From an uncultured Clostridia bacterium (GTDB taxonomy: Bacteria > Bacillota > Clostridia > Christensenellales > Borkfalkiaceae): DNA of 44,838 nt. The DNA lies in NCBI GenBank assembly GCA_947625695.1, contig CANQPO010000008.1:1-44838 (forward strand). The letters run 5' to 3'. Of the stretch, positions 16,130 through 25,537 are shown piece after piece. The first letter of the stretch is position 1; the number at the start of each line of letters is the position of its first letter. Under the pieces are notes generated by a model. It was given only the letters and a program-made list of their open reading frames with translations, had not been told where the DNA came from and searched no databases. Made by a program: the position numbers and the translations under genes.

Positions 16130-17794
16130 TTAAAACAGGCCCGAAATGACGCCGTTCTCGTCTACGTCGATCTTCTCCGCGGCGGGGACTTTGGGAAGCC
16201 CGGGCATCGTTAAAATATTCCCCGTGAGCGCGACTACAAACCCCGCGCCCGCCGAAATTTTTACCTGCCGCACCGTCACCGTAAAGCCGCGCGGCGCGCC
16301 GAGCTTTGTTGCGTCGTCCGAGAAAGAATACTGCGTCTTTGCCATGCACACGGGGGTGTTTCCGAAGCCGAGTTTTTCGAGCCGCGCGATCTCTTCCTCC
16401 GCCTCGGGCGTGTAGGCGACCCCGCTCCCGCCGTAAATTTTGGTGACGATCGCCTCGATCTTCTCCTTGATGGGAAGGGCCGCGTCATAGCAGAATTTGA
16501 AATCGCTCTTCTCCTTGCAGAGGCGCACGACTTCGCGGGCAAGCTCTTCGCCCCCCTTGCCGCCCTCCGCCCAGACGGCGGAAAGGCAGACGTTTACGCC
16601 GAGTTCCTTGCAGCGTTCGATGACGAGGGCGATCTCCGCGTCCGTATCGGTGGGGAAACGGTTGACCGCCACGACCGCGGGCAGACCGTACACATTTTTG
16701 ATGTTGGAGACGTGGCGCAGAAGGTTGGGAAGCCCCTCTTCAAGCGCGGGCAGATTTTCGCAAGAGAGTTCGGTTTTCGGGACCCCGCCGTGCATTTTGA
16801 GGGCGCGCACCGTGGCGACCACGACGACTGCGCTCGGCTTCAAATTCGCAAAGCGGCACTTGATGTCGAGAAATTTCTCCGCGCCGAGGTCCGCGCCGAA
16901 GCCCGCCTCGGTGACGACGTAATCGCCGAGTTTTAACGCCGTCTTGGTGGCGACGACCGAATTGCAGCCGTGCGCGATATTGGCGAACGGCCCGCCGTGC
17001 ACAAACGCGGGAGTTCCTTCCAACGTCTGTACAAGGTTGGGTTTTAACGCGTCCTTGAGGAGGGCGCACATCGCCCCCGCCGCCTTGAGATCGCCCGCCG
17101 TGACGGGTTTTCCCCCTCTCGTGTAGCCCACGATGATGCGGGAAAGGCGAGCTTTCAAATCGCTCAAAGAGGTAGCAAGGCACAGGACCGCCATCACCTC
17201 GGAGGCGACGGTGATATCGAAGCTGTCTTTCCGCGGCACGCCGTTCTTTCCGCCGCCCAAGCCGTCCTCGAGGAAACGGAGCTGGCGGTCGTTCATGTCC
17301 ACGCAGCGATGAAGGGTGATGCTCTCGGGGTCGATGTCGAGTTCGTTCCCCTGAAATATATGATTGTCGAGCATGGCGCAGAGGAGGTTGTTCGCCGCGC
17401 CGATCGCGTGGAAGTCCCCCGTGAAGTGGAGATTGATGTCCTCCATGGGCACGACTTGCGCATAGCCGCCGCCCGCGGCCCCGCCCTTGATGCCGAACAC
17501 GGGGCCGAGAGAGGGTTCGCGCAGGGCGACGACGACTTTTTTGCCGATGCGGGAGAGCCCGTCGGCAAGGCCGATGGTGGTGGTCGTCTTTCCCTCGCCC
17601 GCGGGGGTGGGGGTGATTGCCGTCACGAGGATGAGTTTGCCCTCCTTGCCGCCGCGCTGCATGACGTCTAAAGAGACTTTGGCTTTGTTTTTGCCGTAGT
17701 ACTCGATGTCGTCCTCTGAAAGGCCGACTTTTTCCGCCACGTCGCGGATGTGGAGAAGGTTTGCTTCCTGTGCGATTTCAATGTCGGTTTTCAT
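16130..17794 (-). CDS. fhs: Formate-tetrahydrofolate ligase
   Basis: Product of 554 aa, full length. It makes 10-formyl-THF from formate, THF and ATP. The nucleotide-binding segment [15 protein letters not shown] (61-75) is perfect. [15 protein letters not shown] and [12 protein letters not shown] are also family signatures. The SD AGGAG lies upstream of the ATG at 17794. It lies downstream of purL, across a 573-bp repeat block. The product supplies the formyl donor to PurN and PurH, so it fits the purine cluster functionally. Whether it is on the same mRNA is unknown. Confidence 0.97.
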   Translation of the reverse strand: MKTDIEIAQEANLLHIRDVAEKVGLSEDDIEYYGKNKAKVSLDVMQRGGKEGKLILVTAITPTPAGEGKTTTTIGLADGLSRIGKKVVVALREPSLGPVFGIKGGAAGGGYAQVVPMEDINLHFTGDFHAIGAANNLLCAMLDNHIFQGNELDIDPESITLHRCVDMNDRQLRFLEDGLGGGKNGVPRKDSFDITVASEVMAVLCLATSLSDLKARLSRIIVGYTRGGKPVTAGDLKAAGAMCALLKDALKPNLVQTLEGTPAFVHGGPFANIAHGCNSVVATKTALKLGDYVVTEAGFGADLGAEKFLDIKCRFANLKPSAVVVVATVRALKMHGGVPKTELSCENLPALEEGLPNLLRHVSNIKNVYGLPAVVAVNRFPTDTDAEIALVIERCKELGVNVCLSAVWAEGGKGGEELAREVVRLCKEKSDFKFCYDAALPIKEKIEAIVTKIYGGSGVAYTPEAEEEIARLEKLGFGNTPVCMAKTQYSFSDDATKLGAPRGFTVTVRQVKISAGAGFVVALTGNILTMPGLPKVPAAEKIDVDENGVISGLF

Positions 17795-17844
17795 ATTTTA
17801 TCTCCTGTTATGTTTTTTTGGATGAATGAGGGGAGCGCAATTCC

Positions 17845-17952
17845 CCCTTGCTGTCCCTTTTAGGGAAAGTGGCGAACGTAGTGAGCCGAAAGGGTTTTTG
17901 AAACCCCTCAGTCGCGCGGGGCGCGACAGCTCCCCTGCAGGGGGGCCAAGGG
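17845..17952 (+). repeat. Beta element, complete copy
   Basis: The outer stem is CCCTTG (17845-17850) with CAAGGG (17947-17952). Internal hairpins are TCCC/GGGA, a GGC/GCC stem replacing the ACCCGC/GCGGGG of other copies, GGGTTT/AAACCC, a GCGCGGGGCGC stem, and CTCCCC/GGGGGG. Confidence 0.8.
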
Positions 17953-17962
17953 TGCTAATTAC

Positions 17963-18091
17963 GTCATTCCGCCCCGCGCGAAGTTCTATTTCTCTAAGCG
18001 CGGCACGAGCCGCAGGCGGAGTAGCATAGTCGAGGAATGTCTTTGTTTATTATAATGTGGACACCCTTCGACTGCGCTCAGGGTGACGTGA
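17963..18091. repeat. GTCATTCC/CACCCT-type palindrome
   Basis: It starts GTCATTCCGCCCCGCGCG and ends CAGGGTGACGTG, with a central TTATTATAATGTGG. Related copies lie at 14232, 27281 and 43971. Confidence 0.7.
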
Positions 18092-18124
18092 TTGGGAATG
18101 GCTTCGAATGTTTCCCCCAATCAT

Positions 18125-18366
18125 TGCGCGTTGGAAAATCGCCATTTTCCATAAGCGCACCCAATTTGCCGTATGCTTACGGCTTAGTGTCCGATGAAAC
18201 GAATGAGAGGTTGAGTGGGTTAAGGCATACACGCACATTTCCTCGCACAATTATTTTCGACGAGCCCACCCCCTTAATCCCCCTCCAATGGAGGGGGTTC
18301 TGTTGGAGGCGGCTTCGCTCACCCCTTGAGGTTCCCGTGGGCGAGGAGCAAAGAATTGTGCGAAAC
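18125..18366 (+). repeat. Alpha element, copy C
   Basis: P1 is TGCGC (18125-18129) with GCGCA (18155-18159), enclosing GGAAAAT/ATTTTCC, entirely different in sequence from the P1 of copy A. The linker CACCCAATTT follows. P2 is GCCGTA/TACGGC (18168-18173, 18178-18183). Then comes GATGAAACGAATGAGAGG. P3 is CGCACAATT (18244-18252) with AATTGTGCG (18354-18362). The 3' end is 1 nt from the purL stop codon. Confidence 0.8.
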
Positions 18367-18367
18367 T

Positions 18368-21300
18368 TTACTTAAAATATCTCACTGCGCTTTCGAAGAG
18401 CTTCATGTCGTACTTGCCGAGGACGTTTTGATAAAGTCCCCTGCCCTTCCGCTCCGCATGCCCCATTTTGCCGAAGATGCGGCCGTCGGGAGAGAGGATC
18501 CCCTCCACCGCAAACGCGCTCCCGTTGGGGTTGAAGCGCACGTCCATGGTGGGCTCTCCCTTGAGATCGACGTACTGCGTCATGATCTGTCCCTTTGCGG
18601 CGAGCTTTTTGACGAGCTCCTCGCTTGCAACAAATTTCCCCTCGCCGTGGGAGATGGGCACAGAATAGATCTCGCCCGCGTTCACCCCCGTAAGCCAAGG
18701 CGAGTTGACCGAGCTCACCCTCACTTGTACAATGCGCGATTGGTGCCGCCCGATCGTATTATAGGTGAGCGTGGGGCAAGTTTCGTCCGTGTCGATGATC
18801 TTGCCATAGGGCACGAGCCCGAGTTTGATGAGCGCCTGAAAACCGTTGCAGATGCCGCCCATGAGTCCCGAACGCTGGCCAAGGAGGGTCTCTACCTCGA
18901 ACTTCACCTCGGGGTTGCGGAAGAACGCCGTAATGAACTTGCCCGAGCCGTCCGGTTCGTCCCCGCCCGAAAATCCGCCGGGGAGAAAGACGATCTCGGT
19001 ATATTTACACAGCTGTGCGAACTCCTCCACCGAGCGCGCCACCTCGTCCGCCGTGTTGTTGCGCACGACGAACACCGTGGCCTTTGCGCCCGCGTCCTCA
19101 AACGCCTTGGCGGTGTCGTATTCGCAGTTGGTGCCCGGGAAAACGGGAATGAGCACCCGCGGGCGGGTGTAGCGCACGTCGGGCACGAGGAGGGAGGGAC
19201 GGGAATAGGTGAACTTCTCCACCTTCCCCTGCGGCGTTTGGAGGTTGCAGGGGTACACCCCCTCCAGCCTGTTTTCATAAATTTTTTGCAGTTCTTCGAG
19301 AGACAACTTCTCTTTTCCGCGGGAGATGACGGGCTCCTCCGTCGTCTCGCCGAGGGGAGTTCCCACCCTGCAGGGCGCGCGGAGTTCAAGCACGAAAGAC
19401 CCGTACAGATAGCCGAAAATGCGAACCGTATCGACTTTTGCGCCGTAAGCAAAGCCGATTTTGTTGCCGAGCGCCGCCTTCAGCACTCCCTCCCCAACGC
19501 CGCCATAGGTGGGCGTGAACGCAGAGGCGACCTTCCCCTCCCGCATGAGGCGGGTAACGGTAGCGAAATTTTCGAGCAAAGAGGCGGGCACGGGCAGACC
19601 GTTTTCATCGTATTCGGGCGCAAGCAGAACGACCTTGTGCCCCGCCGATTTGAATTCGGGCGAGACAACTTCCTCTGCCTTTCCCGTCGTCACGGCGAAG
19701 GAGACGAGGGTGGGCGGAACGTCGATGCGCTCGAAGGTGCCACTCATGGAATCCTTTCCGCCGATCGCGGCAACGCCCAAATCGAGCTGCGCCTTGAACG
19801 CGCCAAGAAGGGCGGCAAGGGGCTGCCCCCAACGCTTGGGGTCCTTTTGCGGCTTCAGGAAATATTCCTGAAAACTGAGATAGACGTCCTCGAAACTCGC
19901 GCCCGTTGCGACGAGCTTGCAAAGACTCTCCACCACCGCAAGGTATGCGCCGTGGTAGGGGCTCTTTTCGAGGACGTAGGGGTTCCCGCCCCACGCCATA
20001 TAGGAGACGGTATCGGTGTGCCCCTCTTCAACGGGCAAGAGATGTACCATCGCCTGCGGAGGGGTCATCTGGTACCTGCCGCCGAAGGGCATGAGCACGG
20101 TGCCCGCGCCGATCGTCGAATCGAACCGCTCCGAAAGCCCCCGCTTGGAGCAGACATTGAGGTCTCCCGCAAGCGAAATGTAACCCTGTGTGAAGTTTTG
20201 CGGGAGCTCCCTTTGATAATTTTGATATTTTTCGGGGGCAACGGAGATGTGCTTCTCCGCGCCGTTGGAGCTTAGAAAGCTGCGCGCAACATCGACGACC
20301 GTCTTGCCCTTCCACCTCATTCTGAGGCGAGGCTCCTCTGTGACGGTTGCAACGACCGTCGCCTCGAGATTTTCGGTATGCGCAAGCGCGATGAATTTTT
20401 CGACGTCCTTTTCCTCCACGACGACCGCCATGCGCTCCTGCGATTCGGAGATGGCCAACTCTGTCCCGTCGAGCCCGTCGTACTTTTTGGGCACGCGGTC
20501 GAGGTCGATGTCGAGCCCGTCGGCAAGTTCGCCGATCGCGACGGACACCCCGCCCGCGCCGAAGTCGTTGCAGCGCTTGATGAGGAGGGTCGCCTCGCTG
20601 TTGCGGAAGAGACGCTGGAGTTTCCGCTCCTCGGGGGCGTTCCCCTTTTGCACCTCCGCGCCGCAGTGGGAGAGCGATTGCAGGGTATGGGACTTGGAGG
20701 AACCCGTGGCTCCCCCGCAGCCGTCCCTGCCCGTTCTGCCGCCGAGAAGAATGACCTTGTCGCCCGCAAGAGGCGCTTGCCGCCGCACGTTCTTTTCGGG
20801 CGTCGCCGCGATGACGGCGCCGATCTCGAGCCGTTTTGCGGTGTATCCCTCGTGGTAAATTTCGTCCACCTGCCCCGTGGCAAGCCCGATCTGGTTGCCG
20901 TAGGAGGAATAGCCCGCCGCAGCCGTCGTCACGAGTTTGCGCTGAGGGAGCTTCCCCTCCATCGTCTCCGAAACGGGCCTTGTGGGGTCGCCCGCGCCCG
21001 TCACGCGCATGGCGGCATAGACGTAGCTTCGCCCCGAAAGCGGGTCGCGGATCGCCCCGCCGATGCAGGTGGCGGCGCCGCCGAAGGGCTCGATCTCGGT
21101 GGGATGGTTGTGCGTTTCGTTTTTGAAGAGGAGAAGATAGTCCTCCTCTTTGCCGTCTACGTCCACTTTTATCTTGACGGTGCAGGCGTTGATCTCCTCG
21201 CTCTCGTCGAGCTTTTCGAGCAGTCCCCTCTTCTTTAAGACCTTCGCCGCGATTGTGCCGACGTCCATCAGATTGACGGGCTTGGTGCGCCCGATCTCCT

Positions 21301-22054
21301 GCCGCGCGGCGAGGTATTCTTCATACGTATGCTGCAAAAGGGGGTCCACAAAGGAAACTTTGTCGATGGTGGTGAGAAAGGTGGTGTGGCGGCAGTGGTC
21401 GGACCAATAGGTGTCGATCATGCGGATCTCGGTGAGAGTGGGGTCGCGCCGTTCGCTCTGAAAATATTTTTGGCAGAAGGCGATGTCGTCGCCGTCCATG
21501 GCAAGGCCGTAACGTTCGAGAAATTTTTCAAGCGCGGTGCGGTCCATTTGCAAAAAACCGTGCAAGGTCTCCACTTCGGTTGGAACGGCGTGGGAGAGCT
21601 TGAGCGTTTCAGGTTTTTCGAAGCTCGCCTCGCGGCTCTCCACGGGGTTGATGACATACCGTTTTACCGTTTCGAGTTCCTCTTCGGAGATTTGGCCGTA
21701 AACGGCGTATATTTTCGCGGTGCGCACGAGGGGGCGGTCCCCCTTCGAGAGGAGTTGGATGCACTGTGCCGCGCTGTCCGCGCGCTGGTCGAATTGCCCG
21801 GGCAGATACTCCACGCAGAACGCCTGCGCGCCCGCAAGGTCGATATCTTCCGACGTTGCGTCCATCTGCGGTTCCGAAAAGACCCGCTTCACCGCTTTTT
21901 CAAAGAGTTCGGGCGAAAGGTCCTCGGCGTCGTAGCGGTTGATTACGCGGATGCGCTCCGCCGCCACGCCCAAAAACTCGCGCACGTCCGCAAGGAGCTT
22001 CTGCGCTTCGCTGTCGAACCCCTGTTTCTTTTCAACGTAAATTCTGTAAACCAT
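18368..22054 (-). CDS. purL: Phosphoribosylformylglycinamidine synthase (fused, clostridial type)
   Basis: Product of 1228 aa. It converts FGAR, glutamine and ATP to FGAM. An N-terminal PurS-like part, two AIR-synthase-like halves (for example the TFLTTIDKVSF and DHCRHTTF region) and a C-terminal class I glutamine amidotransferase are fused. Catalytic residues visible are C1069 in GGICNGFQ, and H1199 and E1201 in MGHAERK. The length matches the ~1240-aa clade found in Clostridia and streptococci. It starts 28 nt after the purD stop codon with a weak SD (GGTGGGAT). Alpha copy C begins right at its stop codon. Confidence 0.96.
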   Translation of the reverse strand: MVYRIYVEKKQGFDSEAQKLLADVREFLGVAAERIRVINRYDAEDLSPELFEKAVKRVFSEPQMDATSEDIDLAGAQAFCVEYLPGQFDQRADSAAQCIQLLSKGDRPLVRTAKIYAVYGQISEEELETVKRYVINPVESREASFEKPETLKLSHAVPTEVETLHGFLQMDRTALEKFLERYGLAMDGDDIAFCQKYFQSERRDPTLTEIRMIDTYWSDHCRHTTFLTTIDKVSFVDPLLQHTYEEYLAARQEIGRTKPVNLMDVGTIAAKVLKKRGLLEKLDESEEINACTVKIKVDVDGKEEDYLLLFKNETHNHPTEIEPFGGAATCIGGAIRDPLSGRSYVYAAMRVTGAGDPTRPVSETMEGKLPQRKLVTTAAAGYSSYGNQIGLATGQVDEIYHEGYTAKRLEIGAVIAATPEKNVRRQAPLAGDKVILLGGRTGRDGCGGATGSSKSHTLQSLSHCGAEVQKGNAPEERKLQRLFRNSEATLLIKRCNDFGAGGVSVAIGELADGLDIDLDRVPKKYDGLDGTELAISESQERMAVVVEEKDVEKFIALAHTENLEATVVATVTEEPRLRMRWKGKTVVDVARSFLSSNGAEKHISVAPEKYQNYQRELPQNFTQGYISLAGDLNVCSKRGLSERFDSTIGAGTVLMPFGGRYQMTPPQAMVHLLPVEEGHTDTVSYMAWGGNPYVLEKSPYHGAYLAVVESLCKLVATGASFEDVYLSFQEYFLKPQKDPKRWGQPLAALLGAFKAQLDLGVAAIGGKDSMSGTFERIDVPPTLVSFAVTTGKAEEVVSPEFKSAGHKVVLLAPEYDENGLPVPASLLENFATVTRLMREGKVASAFTPTYGGVGEGVLKAALGNKIGFAYGAKVDTVRIFGYLYGSFVLELRAPCRVGTPLGETTEEPVISRGKEKLSLEELQKIYENRLEGVYPCNLQTPQGKVEKFTYSRPSLLVPDVRYTRPRVLIPVFPGTNCEYDTAKAFEDAGAKATVFVVRNNTADEVARSVEEFAQLCKYTEIVFLPGGFSGGDEPDGSGKFITAFFRNPEVKFEVETLLGQRSGLMGGICNGFQALIKLGLVPYGKIIDTDETCPTLTYNTIGRHQSRIVQVRVSSVNSPWLTGVNAGEIYSVPISHGEGKFVASEELVKKLAAKGQIMTQYVDLKGEPTMDVRFNPNGSAFAVEGILSPDGRIFGKMGHAERKGRGLYQNVLGKYDMKLFESAVRYFK

Positions 22055-22082
22055 GATCTTATCCCACCATGTAAAGTTCGGT

Positions 22083-23351
22083 TTATTTCAATGCGGCGAG
22101 AGCGCGTTTGCCGATGTCGCGGCGCATGTAGGCGTTTGCAAACGAAATGCGTCCCGCAAGTTCATAAGCGTGCGCGACTGCTTTTTCGAGCGTATCCGCC
22201 TTCGCCACCGCACCGAGCACCCTGCCGCCCGCCGTGAGAAGTTTTTCCCCCTCGCGCTTAGCGCCCGCAATGTAAATTTCCTCCCCTTCTAAAGTCTTAG
22301 GAAGAGTGATTTCGTAACCTGTATCGTATTTTTGGGGGTAGCCGTCGCTTGCAAGCACCACGCAGCAGGCGGCTCCATTTTCAAATTCCACCTCTTCCGC
22401 TTGGAGCGTCCCCTCTCTGCACGCCTGCATGACGGTGAGAAGATCGCTTTTTAGAAGCGGCAACACGACCTGCGTTTCGGGGTCGCCGAAGCGGCAGTTG
22501 TATTCGATGACCTTGGGCCCCTTTTGGGTGAGCATGAGCCCGAAATAGAGGCACCCTTTGAAGGTCCTCCCCTCCTCCTTCATCGCGCGGATGGTGGGCA
22601 GAAAGATGGTTTTCATGCATACGTCTGCGATTTCGGGGGTGTAATAGGGGTTGGGCGCGACCGTGCCCATGCCACCCGTGTTGAGCCCCTTGTCGCCGTC
22701 CTTTGCGCGCTTGTGGTCCATGGAGGAGACCATGGGCACAACGACGTTGCCGTCCGTAAAGGAGAGCACGGAGACCTCGGGCCCCGTTAAAAATTCCTCA
22801 ATAAGAATGCGACTTCCGCTTGCTCCGAAGACCTTTTTTATCATCATATCCTCGACCGCTCCCTTTGCCTCCTCAAAGGAGTTCACGATGACCGCCCCCT
22901 TGCCGAGCGCGAGCCCATCCGCCTTGACGACGGTGGGATAGTCGCAGGTTTGTAGGTAAGAGAGCGCCGCGGCGGGCTCGGTAAAAATGCGCGCCTTTGC
23001 CGTGGGAATGTTGTATTTTTCCATGAGCTGTTTGGAAAAGACCTTACTGCCCTCGAGAATGGCGGCGTTCTTTGTAGGGCCGAAGCAGGGCACGCCGATC
23101 TCTTCTAACCTGTCCACGAGCCCCAAACAGAGCGGATCGTCGGGGGTGACGACGGCAAAATCTACCTTATGCCCCTTTGCAAAGGCGACAATGCCCTCGA
23201 TATCGGTCGCCTTGATGGGCACGCATTCGGCATCCTGCGCGATGCCGCCGTTCCCGGGCAGGCACCAGATTTTTTCGACCGTCTTGTTTTTTTTGAGGGA
23301 TTTGATGACGGCGTGTTCTCTCCCGCCTCCCCCGATCACTAAAAGGTCCAT
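22083..23351 (-). CDS. purD: Phosphoribosylamine-glycine ligase
   Basis: Product of 422 aa. It makes GAR from phosphoribosylamine, glycine and ATP. An N-terminal Rossmann-like GGGGREHAV (7-15), ATP-grasp segments (SFEEAKGAVEDMMIKKVFG, VIEYNCRFGDPETQ) and the C-terminal AGRISFANAYMRRDIG are present. The start at 23351 is chosen for the AAAAAGGAG 5 nt upstream. A 273-bp gap with a GGAGGGGG hairpin and alpha copy E separates it from purH. Confidence 0.96.
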   Translation of the reverse strand: MDLLVIGGGGREHAVIKSLKKNKTVEKIWCLPGNGGIAQDAECVPIKATDIEGIVAFAKGHKVDFAVVTPDDPLCLGLVDRLEEIGVPCFGPTKNAAILEGSKVFSKQLMEKYNIPTAKARIFTEPAAALSYLQTCDYPTVVKADGLALGKGAVIVNSFEEAKGAVEDMMIKKVFGASGSRILIEEFLTGPEVSVLSFTDGNVVVPMVSSMDHKRAKDGDKGLNTGGMGTVAPNPYYTPEIADVCMKTIFLPTIRAMKEEGRTFKGCLYFGLMLTQKGPKVIEYNCRFGDPETQVVLPLLKSDLLTVMQACREGTLQAEEVEFENGAACCVVLASDGYPQKYDTGYEITLPKTLEGEEIYIAGAKREGEKLLTAGGRVLGAVAKADTLEKAVAHAYELAGRISFANAYMRRDIGKRALAALK

Positions 23352-23388
23352 TCCATGCTCCTTTTTTCGTGTGTTATGGTGTTGGGGT

Positions 23389-23430
23389 TTGCCCACCCCC
23401 TTGATCCCCCTCCAATGGAGGGGGTTCCGT
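23389..23430. repeat. CCCCCTCC/GGAGGGGG hairpin repeat
   Basis: CCCACCCCCTTGATCCCCC-TCCAATGGAGGGGGTTCC has the common 8-bp stem CCCCCTCC/GGAGGGGG. Like copies lie at 8590-8627, 10005-10038, 18265-18300, 27424-27460 and 44210-44240. Confidence 0.75.
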
Positions 23431-23449
23431 TGCTCTGCCGAGAGCCGTA

Positions 23450-23621
23450 GCGCGAATTCACTTCGCGCGTGAAACGGCGAACGACCGCAGCAATCACGAG
23501 ATTTCTTTTTGCTACGATTGCCGCTTCACGTTCGGCGCGAAGCTCGTGGAGCGCCCGAACGCATTCGAGCCCGAGCAACGCGAGGGCGAGACAAGCGGCA
23601 AGAAAAAGAAATCTGTGAATC
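23450..23621 (+). repeat. Alpha element, copy E (diverged)
   Basis: P1 is GCGCGAA/TTCGCGC (23450-23456, 23462-23468) with loop TTCAC, the same loop as copy D. The P2 region is shortened or missing. P3 is AGATTTCTTTTT (23499-23510) with AAAAAGAAATCT (23603-23614), capped by TCAC/GTGA with a bulged G. Long inner stems (TTGCCGCTT/AAGCGGCAA and CGTTCGG/CCGAACG) follow. The 3' end is 3 nt from the purH stop codon. Confidence 0.7.
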
Positions 23622-23624
23622 TTT

Positions 23625-24809
23625 TCAGTGGTGAAACAGTCTCATTCCCGTGAAGCACATGACCATGTTGTGGCGGTCGGCCGCTTCGATGATGAGATCG
23701 TCCCTCACTGAGCCGCCCGGTTCGGCCACATAGGCGACCCCACTCATGTGCGCGCGCTCGATGTTGTCCGCAAACGGGAAAAAGGCGTCGCTCCCAAGAG
23801 AAACTCCCGTAATCCCCGCAAGATACTCCTCTTTCTCCTCCTTGGTGAAGGGCGCGGGACGCACGGCAAAGTTCTGCCGCCAAACCCCCTCCCCCGTCAC
23901 CTCCTCGGGGTTGTCCGAGAGATATAAGTCGATGATGTTGTTCTTTTCGGGCCGACCGACCCCCTCCGCAAATTGCAGGGAGAGTACCTTTTGGTGGCGG
24001 CGCAAGTGCCAAAGGTCCGCCTTCTGCGCGGCAAGCCGCGTGCAATGGATGCGCGATTGCTGCCCTGCGCCCACGCCGATCGCCTGTCCGTCCACGGCAA
24101 AGCACACCGAATTGCTCTGCGTGTATTTAAGGGTAATGAGGGCGATGATGAGGTCGGTCACCTTCTCCTCGGGCAAATTTTTATTTGCGGTGACGATGTT
24201 GGAAAGAAGCGCTTTGTCGATCTTGAAATTGTTGCGCCCCTGCTCGAAGGTAATGCCGAACACCTGCTTTCTTTCGATGGGCTCGGGGACGTAGGAGGGG
24301 TCGATCTTGACGATATTATATCCCCCCTTCCGCTTTCCCTTCAAAATTTCGAGTGCCTTGGGGGAATAGGCGGGCGCGATGATGCCGTCCGACACCTCGC
24401 GCGCGATGATTTTTGCCGTCACCTCGTCGCATTCGTCCGAAAGAGCGATGAAATCGCCGAAGGAGGACATTCTGTCCGTCCCCCGCGCCCGTGCGTAGGC
24501 GCAGGCAAGCGGGCTGTCATCCAAGCCCTCGATGTCCTCGACAAAACAGCTCTTTTTAAGGTCGTCTGGAAGTTTCTTTCCGATTGCCGCCGACGTGGGC
24601 GAGACGTGCTTGAAGCTCGTCGCAGCGACCTTCCCCGTGCTCTCCTTGATCTCCTTGACGAGCTGCCATGCATTGAACGCGTCGAGGAAGTTGATGTAGC
24701 CCGGCCTTCCGTTGAGAATTTCCACGGGGAGATCGCTCCCGTTTGCCATAAAAATTTTCGCGGGCGTCTGGTTGGGATTGCAGCCGTATTTGAGGGCGAA
24801 TTCTTTCAT
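23625..24809 (-). CDS. purH: AICAR transformylase, stand-alone (PurH without IMP cyclohydrolase domain)
   Basis: Product of 394 aa. It transfers the formyl group of 10-formyl-THF to AICAR, giving FAICAR. The catalytic Lys-His pair K67-H68 lies in SFKHVSPTSAA, and SNSVCFAVDGQAIGVGAGQQSR is the AICARFT signature. Bifunctional PurH has ~510 aa with an N-terminal MGS-like cyclohydrolase domain; that domain is absent here. The ATG at 24809 follows GGGAGGT. The purO-like stop codon is inside this SD, 2 nt before the ATG, so the two genes are coupled. Cyclisation is therefore left to the upstream PurO-like protein. Confidence 0.93.
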   Translation of the reverse strand: MKEFALKYGCNPNQTPAKIFMANGSDLPVEILNGRPGYINFLDAFNAWQLVKEIKESTGKVAATSFKHVSPTSAAIGKKLPDDLKKSCFVEDIEGLDDSPLACAYARARGTDRMSSFGDFIALSDECDEVTAKIIAREVSDGIIAPAYSPKALEILKGKRKGGYNIVKIDPSYVPEPIERKQVFGITFEQGRNNFKIDKALLSNIVTANKNLPEEKVTDLIIALITLKYTQSNSVCFAVDGQAIGVGAGQQSRIHCTRLAAQKADLWHLRRHQKVLSLQFAEGVGRPEKNNIIDLYLSDNPEEVTGEGVWRQNFAVRPAPFTKEEKEEYLAGITGVSLGSDAFFPFADNIERAHMSGVAYVAEPGGSVRDDLIIEAADRHNMVMCFTGMRLFHH

Positions 24810-24811
24810 GA

Positions 24812-25537
24812 TTACCTCCCGTTTTTGTTGAAGATCACCTGCTCGCTCTCCCCCGTTTTGAGGTCGTAAGCGCGGCAGACGAGGGAAATTTTGTTCTCTT
24901 CGTTGAGGTTTTCCCAAATTTCGCCTGCGAACTCATTGAGGTCGTTCGGCATAATCACCGCCTCGGGTTCCCCTTGGAAAGAGGGCAGAGGGTCGCCGTT
25001 TTTCTCATACGTATGTAAAAAATGCCCCGTTCCGTTCACTCCTTCGTACACAAAGAAGAAACGGTTGCACTTTTTGCCCGTCTTTTCGGCGCTCTTTAAG
25101 ATGGACATTTCATACACAAACCCCGTTGCCTTTTGGGGCAAGTGCAGAAGGGCACTGATGCGGGGAGTGAAGTTGGGAGCGTCGGGTTCGAAGGCGCGCC
25201 CCATGAGCCCATGGCGGAAGCAATGCCCCTCTTTTAGCGCCTGCTCGATGGTGTCCGTCTGGTCGCCGTTGGTGACGATGACGTTCTTTCCCACCACCTT
25301 GACGGGCGAATAGAGAATGAGGGAGGGGTCGGTGACCTTGGAGGGGTCGAAGGGCTCCGTCCTTATCTCGTCTCCGTAGGCGGTAAACACGCGGTTGCGG
25401 GAGTTTTCGCTCCTACCCATGATGAAGTAAGCAAACATTGCCTTTCTGCCGCTGCTCGACTTCCCCACCACGATCCCGCGCCCGGGATAGGCGTTGTTTT
25501 TTAGAATACGTCCGATGTTTTTTCTGATATATGGCAT
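24812..25537 (-). CDS. PurO-like IMP cyclohydrolase
   Basis: Product of 241 aa. The N-terminal segment has YPGRGIVVG (17-25) and AYFIMGRSENSRNRVF (36-51), which match the IMP cyclohydrolase-like family founded by archaeal PurO. It would close FAICAR to IMP, the last step of the pathway. The start codon overlaps the purN stop codon (TAATG). Its position between purN and a cyclohydrolase-less purH supports the call strongly. The symbol is left blank because the bacterial members are named inconsistently. Confidence 0.88.
   Translation of the reverse strand: MPYIRKNIGRILKNNAYPGRGIVVGKSSSGRKAMFAYFIMGRSENSRNRVFTAYGDEIRTEPFDPSKVTDPSLILYSPVKVVGKNVIVTNGDQTDTIEQALKEGHCFRHGLMGRAFEPDAPNFTPRISALLHLPQKATGFVYEMSILKSAEKTGKKCNRFFFVYEGVNGTGHFLHTYEKNGDPLPSFQGEPEAVIMPNDLNEFAGEIWENLNEENKISLVCRAYDLKTGESEQVIFNKNGR

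Noticed and set aside
18125..18366. Alpha as integron attC site, retron msr-msd or hammerhead ribozyme
   Set aside because: No RYYYAAC/GTTRRRY core pairs were seen, no reverse transcriptase or integrase is nearby, and CGATGAAACGA does not meet the hammerhead core.
18326..20275. A 649-codon plus-strand ORF opposite purL
   Set aside because: Composition is typical of an antisense shadow (His/Arg/Glu-rich), and it begins inside alpha copy C. purL is unambiguous on the other strand.
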